Source: Litchfieldella xinjiangensis
GTDB lineage: Bacteria > Pseudomonadota > Gammaproteobacteria > Pseudomonadales > Halomonadaceae
Direction of reading: 5' to 3'
Length of the DNA stretch: 64,000 bases
Assembly: GCF_000759345.1 (NCBI RefSeq)
Contig: NZ_JPZL01000001.1
Location: forward strand, 62,001-126,000
The position numbers and the translations under genes are program-made. Position 1 is the stretch's first letter, and each line of letters begins with the position of its first letter. The notes beneath the pieces were generated by a model, which was not told the DNA's origin, searched no databases, and saw only the letters and a program-made list of their open reading frames with translations. This document shows, in pieces, positions 20,302 to 27,751 of this stretch.

Positions 20302-20329
20302 CGCGTTTTCCTATACGAAATGGTTTTCT

Positions 20330-20342
20330 GTACGAATCGTAC
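20330..20342. promoter_or_regulatory. Small dyad upstream of gcvH
   Basis: GTACG-AAT-CGTAC lies 29-41 bases before the gcvH start, where it would overlap or border the promoter or leader. It is a candidate operator or leader hairpin; the binding protein is unknown. Confidence 0.35.
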
Positions 20343-20574
20343 TGTCATCCGACCCTACGGCGAGGCCACCATAACCAAACGGAGCTGCCAGCCGAGGGTC
20401 ACTGCTTGACCGCTTCACCATGTTGGCCGCTTTATCCGGCTTCGTCCAGCAACGGTCCCCCGTGCTTTTCTACCTTGCGATATGGGGCTCAACTCAACCT
20501 GGCGTGACCGACTATGCTGAGTTCATGGCGTGTTCGCTGGCTTGAGTGCCGTCGCAAGGCCGCTAATGTAGCGC

Positions 20575-20592
20575 TGTTTCTTATAAGAAACA
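20575..20592. promoter_or_regulatory. 18-bp perfect palindrome, candidate operator
   Basis: TGTTTCTTATAAGAAACA is an exact inverse repeat. It lies about midway between the divergent gcvH and symporter starts (273 and 208 bases away). Its form suits a dimeric repressor or activator. It does not match the LexA box or the E. coli GcvA site as I know them. Confidence 0.6.
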
Positions 20593-20800
20593 AATTTCAC
20601 CCTCCGGCGGGGGGTAACAGCACTCTATGAATCGTGGAAAATACCCCAAGACCAAAAACCGGTAGGAAACTGCGGAGCTGTGGCGGAATATCGGTGGAAT
20701 CCGCTATCGTAGTGCGGTTTCGCATACCGGGTCATCTGGTCTGGTATCCATCATGCACGGTCGTGCACAACAAGAAGCCATACAAGAAGGGGAATACTCG

Positions 20801-22174
20801 ATGGAAACGTTGAATGGGGTCTTCAGCGCCATCAATGGCGTGGTTTGGGGACCATTGATGCTGGTATTGCTGCTGGGGGTTGGCTTGTATCTCCAGCTGG
20901 GGCTCAAGCTGATGCCGATTCGCAAGTTGGGGGTCGGTTTCAGCCTCATGTTTCAGGGGCGCGTATCGTCCAAGGGCGATGAGAGCGAGGGGGAAATCTC
21001 TCCTTTCAATGCGTTGATGACGGCGCTTTCGGCAACGATAGGTACAGGGAATATCGCCGGTGTGGCCACCGCGATTGCCCTGGGTGGCCCGGGGGCCGTC
21101 TTCTGGATGTGGATCACCGCGCTGGTGGGTATGGCCACGAAGTTTGCCGAAGCCGTCTTGGCGGTACGTTACCGGGAAGTGGATGACCTCGGTAATCATG
21201 TTGGCGGCCCGATGTTCTACATCCGTAACGGACTGGGGCGCAAATGGGCCTGGTTGGGCGCCGCATTTGCTTTCTTCGGGGCCATTGCTGCGTTCGGTAT
21301 CGGTAATACCGTTCAGTCGAACTCGGTGGCGGACGCCCTGGACGCATCGTTTGGCCTGCCTAGCTGGATCACCGGCGTGGTCATCATGGTGCTGGCAGGC
21401 GCGGTCATACTGGGCGGTATCAAACGCATCGCCAAGGTGGCAGGCAAGCTGGTACCGATCATGGGCATCGCTTACGTCGCAGCCGGTATCGTCGTACTGA
21501 TCGTCAATGCCAGTGAAATCGGCAGTGCCTTTGGCATGATCTTCTACTATGCGTTCAATCCCCATGCGGCCATGGGTGGCTTTGCCGGGGCCGCAGTCAT
21601 GGCCGCCATTCGCTTCGGTGTCGCGCGCGGCATTTTCTCCAACGAAGCGGGGCTTGGTAGTGCGCCGATCGCGCATGCAGCAGCCCAGACCAAGAACCCG
21701 GTGCGTCAGGGCTTGATCGCCATGCTGGGAACGTTTATCGATACGATCATCGTCTGCTCGATAACCGCGTTGGTAATCCTTACCTCAACGGTTTGGGAAA
21801 CCGGTGAAGCCGGGGCCTCCCTGACGGCCCTATCGTTCGAGGCGGCACTACCGGGTATCGGCAACCACATCGTGTCGATCGCTCTGGCGATCTTCGCCTT
21901 CACGACCATCCTTGGCTGGTCGTTCTATGGCGAGAAGTGTTTCGAATACCTGTTTGGCGTGCGCTCGATCATGCTCTATCGCGTGCTGTTCGTACTGGCG
22001 ATTCCAGTCGGTGCCATGGCCCAGCTTGGCTTCATCTGGCTGATGGCGGATACCTTCAATGCCATGATGGCCATACCCAACCTGATCGCCTTGGCGTTGT
22101 TGTCACCGATCGTCTTCCGGTTAACCCGTGATTACTTCGATGGCAAGGAGGTCCTTCCAGGCGAAGAACGCTAG
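20801..22174 (+). CDS. Alanine/glycine:cation (sodium) symporter, AGCS family
   Basis: A 457-residue inner-membrane transporter that should import alanine or glycine with Na+. It has about ten or more hydrophobic helices and the AGCS motifs NALMTALSATIGTGNIAGVATAI, which includes the ligand site, and RGIFSNEAGLGSAPIAHAAAQT. The ATG at 20801 has a GGGGA site; an ATG 16 codons earlier is embedded in a hairpin and is less likely. The next gene, gcvT, follows after 74 bases, and gcvHP diverge upstream. This strongly suggests glycine as a physiological substrate. Confidence 0.92.
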   Translation: METLNGVFSAINGVVWGPLMLVLLLGVGLYLQLGLKLMPIRKLGVGFSLMFQGRVSSKGDESEGEISPFNALMTALSATIGTGNIAGVATAIALGGPGAVFWMWITALVGMATKFAEAVLAVRYREVDDLGNHVGGPMFYIRNGLGRKWAWLGAAFAFFGAIAAFGIGNTVQSNSVADALDASFGLPSWITGVVIMVLAGAVILGGIKRIAKVAGKLVPIMGIAYVAAGIVVLIVNASEIGSAFGMIFYYAFNPHAAMGGFAGAAVMAAIRFGVARGIFSNEAGLGSAPIAHAAAQTKNPVRQGLIAMLGTFIDTIIVCSITALVILTSTVWETGEAGASLTALSFEAALPGIGNHIVSIALAIFAFTTILGWSFYGEKCFEYLFGVRSIMLYRVLFVLAIPVGAMAQLGFIWLMADTFNAMMAIPNLIALALLSPIVFRLTRDYFDGKEVLPGEER

Positions 22175-22185
22175 TAGTCGACGGA

Positions 22186-22213
22186 CGTTGCGGGTGGCAG
22201 ACCACCCGCAACG
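22186..22213 (+). repeat. Intercistronic hairpin between the symporter gene and gcvT
   Basis: Twelve-base arms (22186-22197 and 22202-22213) form a GC-rich stem with a four-base loop and no T tract. It could stabilise the symporter message or tune gcvT expression. Confidence 0.6.
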
Positions 22214-22248
22214 CCTGGCCATGGATGCAATCGAAGGTGGACCTCACG

Positions 22249-23361
22249 ATGAGCGAACTCAACAAGACGCCCTTGTACGCACTGCATGTCGAACTTGGCG
22301 GAAAGATGGTGCCCTTTGCGGGTTATGAGATGCCCGTGCAGTTTCCTCTGGGTGTCAAGAAAGAGCACGAGCATACCCGGAGCGCATGCGGACTGTTCGA
22401 CGTTTCCCATATGGGGCAACTGCTCATAAAGGGGCCTGATCCAGCGGCCGCGTTGGAAACGCTGGTATCCGCCGACATCGTTGGCCTCGAGGTCGGCATG
22501 CAGCGCTATGCACTGTTTACCGGCGATGAGGGGGGAATTCTCGATGATCTCATGGTGGTCCGAGGTGAAGGCCACCTGTACCTCGTCGTCAATGCCGCCT
22601 GCAGGGATCAGGACCTGGCACACTTGCGTGTCGGGCTGGGCCAGGATTATCACGTCGAGACGCTGGACCGGGGGCTGCTGGCCCTGCAGGGACCCCGAGC
22701 GGCCGATGTCATGAAACGCGTGTGTCCCGAAGCCTGCGATATGGTCTTCATGCAGCATGGACGTTTCACGCTGGCTGGCTTCCCTGTGTGGATCAGCCGG
22801 AGCGGTTATACCGGAGAAGACGGTTTCGAGATCTCGGTAGAGAAGGACGATACCGACGGTCTTGCCAGGCGTCTGCTCGATGAGCCGGAAGTCGAAGCGA
22901 TAGGGCTCGGCGCCCGCGATTCACTGCGACTCGAAGCGGGGCTGTGTCTCTATGGTCACGATATCGATACCACGACAACGCCGGTCGAGGCAGGGCTTAT
23001 CTGGGCCGTGGGCAAGGCGCGTCGTCATGGTGGCGAACGGGTCGGTGGTTTTCCCGGTGCGGATTTGATACTCCATCAGATCGATGCTCGGGATCATGAC
23101 CGCAAGCGAGTGGGGCTGGTAGCTGAGGGGCGGGCCCCTGTACGTGAAGGAACCGAGCTGTTCGATGAGGAGGGCCATCGGATAGGTGAGGTGACGTCAG
23201 GGAGTTTTGGCCCCACCGTCGGTAAACCGGTGGCTATGGGCTATGTATCAGTTGCACATGCCGAAGCGGGGAACCGAGTGTTCGCCGAGGTTCGAGGAAA
23301 GCGCTTGCCGATGACTGTGGCGCGGATGCCTTTCGTTACCCCGGGGTATTATCGCGGCTAA
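22249..23361 (+). CDS. gcvT: Aminomethyltransferase, glycine cleavage T-protein
   Basis: A 370-residue folate enzyme that releases ammonia from the GcvH-bound aminomethyl group and forms methylene-tetrahydrofolate. It shows LHVELGGKMVPFAGYEMPVQF, the DVSHMGQL motif and the folate-binding GYTGEDGFEI, with the C-terminal barrel ending AEVRGKRLPMTVARMPFV. The ATG at 22249 follows AAGGTGG. It is separated from gcvHP by the symporter and lies on the opposite strand, an unusual split of the gcvTHP set. Confidence 0.95.
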   Translation: MSELNKTPLYALHVELGGKMVPFAGYEMPVQFPLGVKKEHEHTRSACGLFDVSHMGQLLIKGPDPAAALETLVSADIVGLEVGMQRYALFTGDEGGILDDLMVVRGEGHLYLVVNAACRDQDLAHLRVGLGQDYHVETLDRGLLALQGPRAADVMKRVCPEACDMVFMQHGRFTLAGFPVWISRSGYTGEDGFEISVEKDDTDGLARRLLDEPEVEAIGLGARDSLRLEAGLCLYGHDIDTTTTPVEAGLIWAVGKARRHGGERVGGFPGADLILHQIDARDHDRKRVGLVAEGRAPVREGTELFDEEGHRIGEVTSGSFGPTVGKPVAMGYVSVAHAEAGNRVFAEVRGKRLPMTVARMPFVTPGYYRG

Positions 23362-23385
23362 GGGATACTGCTCATTTGCACCGTA

Positions 23386-23406
23386 GGGAGGCTAAGCCTC
23401 CCTTTT
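23386..23406 (+). terminator. Terminator of the symporter-gcvT unit
   Basis: A seven-pair stem GGGAGGC/GCCTCCC with a TAA loop is followed by TTTT, 25 bases after the gcvT stop codon. Confidence 0.82.
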
Positions 23407-23458
23407 AATGTCGCTATAGTTTATACCGTTATCTTTCTTGATATAAAAAACACTAATC

Positions 23459-24070
23459 CTAACTTACATATCGAAAAGTTAAACTTATACGTAATCCAGG
23501 AACTCTCCGAGGAAGCAGGGCATGCTGCAATTGCTGCTGAGTTCCTGGACCCATCAGTAACAGGCTGTCGTTGGGCAGCCAGACATTGAAAGCCTCGCTG
23601 CGCCGGTCACGCCAGCGTAAACGCAGCGGTCGCTCGGCACCCAAGCTGAGAGCCACGACGATCGGCTCCGGTCCCAATTCAGGCTCATCGTCACTATGCC
23701 AGCCCATGCGCTCCTCGCCGTCCGCGTAGCGGTTGAGGAGAATACTGTTGAATCTGGCAGGGAAGCCAAGAGCGGCAATACGAGCCTCGACGCGCTCACG
23801 AACCGGAATCAGCGCCGGCAACCAAGGGGCCGGTTGGAATTCCTTACCTGAGTATCGATATGTCGCGTTGCTGTCTCCCATCCAGACCTGGCGACGGGGT
23901 ATAGGATGCTCTCGACCGTAGAGTCGCAGACTCGGCTGTTTCCAGTCGAGCGTTTGGTCAAGATAGTTGAGCAGCGCTCGGCTCTCGTGCCAGCCAAGGA
24001 GATCCTGGCATAGCCACAGCGGTGGGGCTTGAAGAAGGCGCTCGCACGAAGTATGGAAGACATCGCTCAT
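23459..24070 (-). CDS. AlkB-type 2-oxoglutarate/Fe(II) dioxygenase (DNA repair)
   Basis: A 203-residue oxygenase of the AlkB/ALKBH2-like class that reverses N-alkyl lesions in nucleic acids by oxidative demethylation. The Fe(II) ligands are His125 and Asp127 in GWHSDDE and His183 in LQHALLPR. The 2-oxoglutarate-binding arginines appear as Arg194 and Arg200 in the final GLRISLTFRYV. It is a single gene converging on gcvT. The start context is poor, with no clear ribosome site. The exact substrate preference cannot be read from the sequence. Confidence 0.88.
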   Translation of the reverse strand: MSDVFHTSCERLLQAPPLWLCQDLLGWHESRALLNYLDQTLDWKQPSLRLYGREHPIPRRQVWMGDSNATYRYSGKEFQPAPWLPALIPVRERVEARIAALGFPARFNSILLNRYADGEERMGWHSDDEPELGPEPIVVALSLGAERPLRLRWRDRRSEAFNVWLPNDSLLLMGPGTQQQLQHALLPRRVPGLRISLTFRYVS

Positions 24071-24101
24071 TGGAGCAGGATGACACGCCGTGCGGCCTGT
24101 G

Positions 24102-24680
24102 TCAGGTGAGCATGGGCGGAATTAGCCATAAGCTGAACCACGCAAAAGCACACCCGATCAAGGCACCTCCAAGAACATCGCTGATGTAATGAAGGCCTAG
24201 CCCGACGCGCGAGGCGGCGATCAGCGCACTGAGTGGGGCAACGACGAACAGGGCGCTAGGTTGGGTGGCCGCACATAGCCAACAGAACATGACGGCATGC
24301 ATGGTATGTCCGCTTGGAAAACTGTAGCGGTCACGTGCAGGCATGGTGCAGGGAATGCCCTGGAATGTGATGAAAGGCCGCTCACGGCAAAGCCGCGTCT
24401 TGATCAAGCGATAGATGATCACCGCCACGATAGCCGTGATGGCGAACTGCCATAGCCATAACCAGCCCTGGTTGCCGTACAACACGGGCTGCATGGCAAT
24501 GAGGGCGACCCAGGCGGGCCAATCCCCGAGCCGACTGGCGATACGCAGCGTCACGAGCCAAGGCCTGTAAATACTCAGCCTGGCCATACGCTGGCACATG
24601 CGCCACTCGGCACTGTCGAGCCGAGTGAACAGGTGTGGTGCGTTCAGGCGCTCAGGGGCGGCAGGGGTCGGGCAGGCCAT
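24102..24680 (-). CDS. PAP2 family phosphatase, membrane-bound
   Basis: A 192-residue membrane phosphatase. All three PAP2 motifs are present: KTRLCRERP (K-x6-RP), YSFPSGHT and SRVGLGLHYISD (SR-x5-H-x3-D). Five or so hydrophobic helices are visible. Likely substrates are phosphatidic acid, undecaprenyl diphosphate or a related lipid phosphate. The ATG at 24680 has AGGAG seven bases upstream and lies inside the 3' end of the glycosyltransferase gene (29-base overlap), so the two are probably co-translated and may act on the same lipid. Confidence 0.88.
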   Translation of the reverse strand: MACPTPAAPERLNAPHLFTRLDSAEWRMCQRMARLSIYRPWLVTLRIASRLGDWPAWVALIAMQPVLYGNQGWLWLWQFAITAIVAVIIYRLIKTRLCRERPFITFQGIPCTMPARDRYSFPSGHTMHAVMFCWLCAATQPSALFVVAPLSALIAASRVGLGLHYISDVLGGALIGCAFAWFSLWLIPPMLT

Positions 24681-25806
24681 CGGAGGGCTCCTGTGCGTGT
24701 CGAAGGCTATCGAGGAATGTATCGGCAATGACGTCCCATCCTTGAGCTTGAATTCTCCTTCGCGCCGCCCGGCCCAATTGACCGAAGCGTGCGGGTGACT
24801 GACACAGCGACACCGCTGCCTGGACGAAGTCGTCAGGCGTATCGCGAGAGACCAGCAAGCCATTTTTCTGGTCTTCGATAAGTTCCTCGGCTGCTGCATA
24901 ATCGAAGGCCACCACACCCAGGCCGCTGGCCATGGCTTCCACCACAACATTGCCGTAGGTTTCGGAGAGTGAAGGGAAGATGAAAAGATCCGCGCTGGCA
25001 TAGTGTCGGGCGAGGGCATGATGGTCGATGAAGCCGGTAAAGATGGCCTCGGGGAGACGCTGCTCCAGGGTCGTCCGCTGAGGGCCGTCACCCACGAGCA
25101 CGAGGATAAGATCCGGTTGTGTCTCGCGCATCGCCCTGAAGGTTTCAACGAGTAGGTCGAGGTTCTTTTCACAGGCGAGACGGCCCACATGCAAAGCCAC
25201 GGGTTGGTGGCCTTCTGCACCCCATTGCCGACGTAACGCCGGATCACGCTTGTCCGGCGTAAAGTGATGACTATCGATGCCTCGTCCCATCACGCCGACA
25301 TTGGCGAAGCCCTGCCCACGCAACCGCTCGGCCTGAACCATTGTGGGTACCAGCGTGGCATGGGTGCGATTATGGAAGCGCCTGAGCAGCGCCAGCACCG
25401 GTGCCTTCAACCAATTCATGCCGTAATCGCCTGCATAATGATCGAAATTGGTATGGAAGCCGCTGACTGTCGGGATGCCTAGCCGCCTGGCAACCCGGAG
25501 GGCAGAGAAGCCTAGAGGGCCTTCGGTCGCGAGATAGACCACGTCTGGACGATTCTGACGCCAGAAATTCATGATGCGTCTGTCCGCTGGGCGGCCGAAC
25601 TGTACGTCGGTGTAGCGCGGAAGCCGAAATCCACTGACCTGGAGCTCGGCCTGCATGTACCGGGCCTCACGGCCTTCGCGGGGGCGTGGCCGAATGAGCA
25701 GTTGCTCGACCCCGCGTTGATCCAGCTCCTGACTCAAATGGTTGAGCGTGTGTGCGACCCCGTTGATCTCGGGGGCCCAGGTTTCACTGACCAGGCATAA
25801 ACGCAT
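24652..25806 (-). CDS. Family 4 glycosyltransferase
   Basis: A retaining GT-B transferase of about 384 residues. The N-terminal acceptor domain starts with LVSETWAPEINGVAHTL, a pattern common in glycolipid- and mannosyl-transferases. The C-terminal nucleotide-sugar domain has VALHVGRLACEKNLDLL and the E-x7-E motif in PSLSETYGNVVVEAMASGLG. I favour the ATG at 25806; one at 25821 is also possible. It overlaps the PAP2 gene downstream. A role in making a membrane glycolipid is inferred from that pairing and from family resemblance; the sugar and acceptor are unknown. Confidence 0.85.
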   Translation of the reverse strand: MRLCLVSETWAPEINGVAHTLNHLSQELDQRGVEQLLIRPRPREGREARYMQAELQVSGFRLPRYTDVQFGRPADRRIMNFWRQNRPDVVYLATEGPLGFSALRVARRLGIPTVSGFHTNFDHYAGDYGMNWLKAPVLALLRRFHNRTHATLVPTMVQAERLRGQGFANVGVMGRGIDSHHFTPDKRDPALRRQWGAEGHQPVALHVGRLACEKNLDLLVETFRAMRETQPDLILVLVGDGPQRTTLEQRLPEAIFTGFIDHHALARHYASADLFIFPSLSETYGNVVVEAMASGLGVVAFDYAAAEELIEDQKNGLLVSRDTPDDFVQAAVSLCQSPARFGQLGRAARRRIQAQGWDVIADTFLDSLRHAQEPSDGLPDPCRP

Positions 25807-25924
25807 GGCACTTCCCGTCATCGCTTTTAGGCCAGTGTGGCCCTTTAGGATGACAGGAAGGGGTCATGGTAGTGACGGTCCCATGACACGACCGATATCT
25901 TTTCCACGGCGCTCTGAGGCCAAA

Positions 25925-26845
25925 CTATCGAAGGACCTGACGAGGATCGATGGGCTTCCCGCCATGGCGTAGATCGAACAGCAAGTCGTAGCGTTGCGTG
26001 GCGTTGCTGTAGCCAACCTCGCATAACGGCATGCCCCGGGTGACTTTGTCGCCTTCGTTCACGGCCAGGCTATCGCAAAGGGCGTAAACACTTTGCAGGT
26101 TGTCGCTGTGGTGAACGATGACGACTTTGCCCAGCTGACGCATGCTGCTGGCAAAGCGTACGTCACCGTCAGCGACGGCCTTTGCTCGCTGGCCACGACT
26201 TGTGGCGAGTAGCATTGGTTGCAGTGTCCCGCGAGAATCACTCCCGAACTGGCGCACCACCCGATAATCATCGAGTGGCCAAGGCCAGCCCTTGGCCTGG
26301 CTGGGTACGGGACCTGGGTTGGGCCGTGGGCTAGGTCTGGAAGGAGCCGAATTCGTGGGAGGGCGGGAATTGGCCACACTCCGTGAAGTGCTGCTCGCCC
26401 CGCGCAACGGTACTTGAATCAACTGCCCGACCCGCAGTGCACTGGGATTAAGCCCACTGTTGGCTGTCTGTATGTGCTGTGCTGTCGTTCCGAAGCGCCG
26501 GGCAATGCTCGAGTAGGTATCGCCCGGGCGAATCTGGTAGCGATAGGGACCTCCAGAAGGAGCGCGCTCTTGGGTCGAAGGCACCAGAATGCGCTGGCCG
26601 ACAGCCAGGCGCCGGGAATCCACCCCCGGATTGAAGCGCTGTAAGCGTTCCAGCGGGACATTGGCGCGTGAAGCTATGGCACCCAAGGTGTCACCGCGTT
26701 GAATCGTAACCCAGTTGCCGGCAATGGTCTGCAGACGCTGCGTTTCGGACGGTGCAGATGCGCAACCGCCCAGGATCAACATCACGAAGGCGAGGAAAAC
26801 GCATCGAGCCTGCCATCTTTCACCTCCCAAATACCGTTGAGCCAT
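25925..26845 (-). CDS. LysM lipoprotein with degenerate M23 (LytM) domain, NlpD/EnvC-like
   Basis: A 306-residue lipoprotein (lipobox LGGC near residue 28). Two LysM peptidoglycan-binding modules follow (about 45-90 and 101-147), then a Ser/Pro-rich linker and a LytM domain. The zinc-binding positions of active M23 peptidases are not kept. The usual HxxxD is replaced by QPMLLAT, the HxH by YALCD, and the last LHFE-type His by YDLLFD. It should therefore be a non-catalytic activator, as NlpD and EnvC are for amidases. The start overlaps the upstream acyltransferase gene by 64 bases. Confidence 0.82.
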   Translation of the reverse strand: MAQRYLGGERWQARCVFLAFVMLILGGCASAPSETQRLQTIAGNWVTIQRGDTLGAIASRANVPLERLQRFNPGVDSRRLAVGQRILVPSTQERAPSGGPYRYQIRPGDTYSSIARRFGTTAQHIQTANSGLNPSALRVGQLIQVPLRGASSTSRSVANSRPPTNSAPSRPSPRPNPGPVPSQAKGWPWPLDDYRVVRQFGSDSRGTLQPMLLATSRGQRAKAVADGDVRFASSMRQLGKVVIVHHSDNLQSVYALCDSLAVNEGDKVTRGMPLCEVGYSNATQRYDLLFDLRHGGKPIDPRQVLR

Positions 26846-27663
26846 GTGTGGACGCGTTCCTTGTAGTACGGATCCTGATGATAATCGCCACCCGGCATCC
26901 AGTCGGGGACATCGATGTGCCGAGCGTGCAGCGTCACCGCCGCTTCACGTCCGCATAAAAAACGCCAGAAGGTCGGTTGAGGACGCACGTAGTGAATGGT
27001 CACGTCCAGAATGCCATCAAGCCTATCGCCCATCACGCTGAGAACTTGAGCAATACCGCCCGCCTTGGGGCGTAAGAGATGACGGTAGGGGCTTGCCTGG
27101 GCATCGCGCTTGGCAGGGGTGAAACGGGTCCCCTCAACGAAGTTATAAAGCGCGGAGGGAACCTCACGTGCCTGGCGACAGCTGCGGATCGTGGCCTCAC
27201 GATCGATGTTCGCCAAGGCGGGATTGCGTTCAAGTTGCGTACGCGAATAGCGCCGCATGAACGGAAATTCAAGTGCCCAGCAGGCCTGGCCCACTATAGG
27301 GAGCCAGATGAGTTCGCGCTTCAGGAAAAAGCGAGGCATGGGGATACGGCGATGCAGGGCGAGCTGAAGCATGAAGATATCGGTCCAGCTCTGATGATTG
27401 GAAATCACCAGCCACCATTTGTGCGCGGAAAGGCTCTTCGGCAGTTGTGTTGATAACTGCGGTTTTAGCCAGCGGCGCATCCACCACAGGTTACTGCCCA
27501 GCCAGTTCTGCGCCACATGAATCAAGCCCAGCAGCACCTGGCGTCGCCAGCGTCGTGTCGGGGTGACAAGCTTGACGATGATCAATATGAAAAGCGGTAT
27601 CCCCCAAAATAGGGTGATCACAATCAATAGCAGTAGGCTGACGATCCCCTTCAGGGCCGACAT
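26782..27663 (-). CDS. 1-acylglycerol-3-phosphate acyltransferase-like protein (YihG type)
   Basis: A 293-residue membrane acyltransferase of the PlsC/LPLAT superfamily. The catalytic HX4D motif is NHQSWTD near residue 89, and the acceptor-binding motif is FVEGTRFTPAK near residue 172. N-terminal hydrophobic segments anchor it. The layout and motif spacing fit the YihG/YihG-like branch that places acyl chains on lysophosphatidic acid. AGGAG precedes the ATG. Its last 64 bases overlap the LysM lipoprotein gene in another frame. Confidence 0.85.
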   Translation of the reverse strand: MSALKGIVSLLLLIVITLFWGIPLFILIIVKLVTPTRRWRRQVLLGLIHVAQNWLGSNLWWMRRWLKPQLSTQLPKSLSAHKWWLVISNHQSWTDIFMLQLALHRRIPMPRFFLKRELIWLPIVGQACWALEFPFMRRYSRTQLERNPALANIDREATIRSCRQAREVPSALYNFVEGTRFTPAKRDAQASPYRHLLRPKAGGIAQVLSVMGDRLDGILDVTIHYVRPQPTFWRFLCGREAAVTLHARHIDVPDWMPGGDYHQDPYYKERVHTWLNGIWEVKDGRLDAFSSPS

Positions 27664-27751
27664 GCGCGCTCCTTACCCGGCGGGCTTCGATCAGTCAATG
27701 CTACTGGAACATGCGTGAGCTGCCCAGCCACTTACGTGACCGGGCAACTCG

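Larger units (their letters stand above)
20302..20800. other. Divergent control region of the split glycine cleavage locus
   Basis: A 499-base non-coding region between gcvH (leftward) and the symporter gene (rightward). It holds a dyad close to gcvH (20330-20342), an 18-base perfect palindrome (20575-20592) and a short hairpin near 20754-20767 (TGCAC/GTGCA), plus AT-rich stretches that could hold both promoters. I looked for the glycine riboswitch core on both strands and did not find it. No coding sequence is convincing. Confidence 0.6.

Noticed and set aside
20302-20800. Glycine riboswitch upstream of gcvH or the symporter gene
   Set aside because: The gene context is ideal, but the conserved tandem aptamer core could not be found on either strand. 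Only simple dyads are seen. A covariance-model scan would be decisive.
24681-25247. Possible N-terminal extension of the PAP2 phosphatase
   Set aside because: The extended frame runs antiparallel in reading to the conserved glycosyltransferase coding sequence (same strand, other frame) and lacks any domain; the ATG at 24680 has AGGAG.
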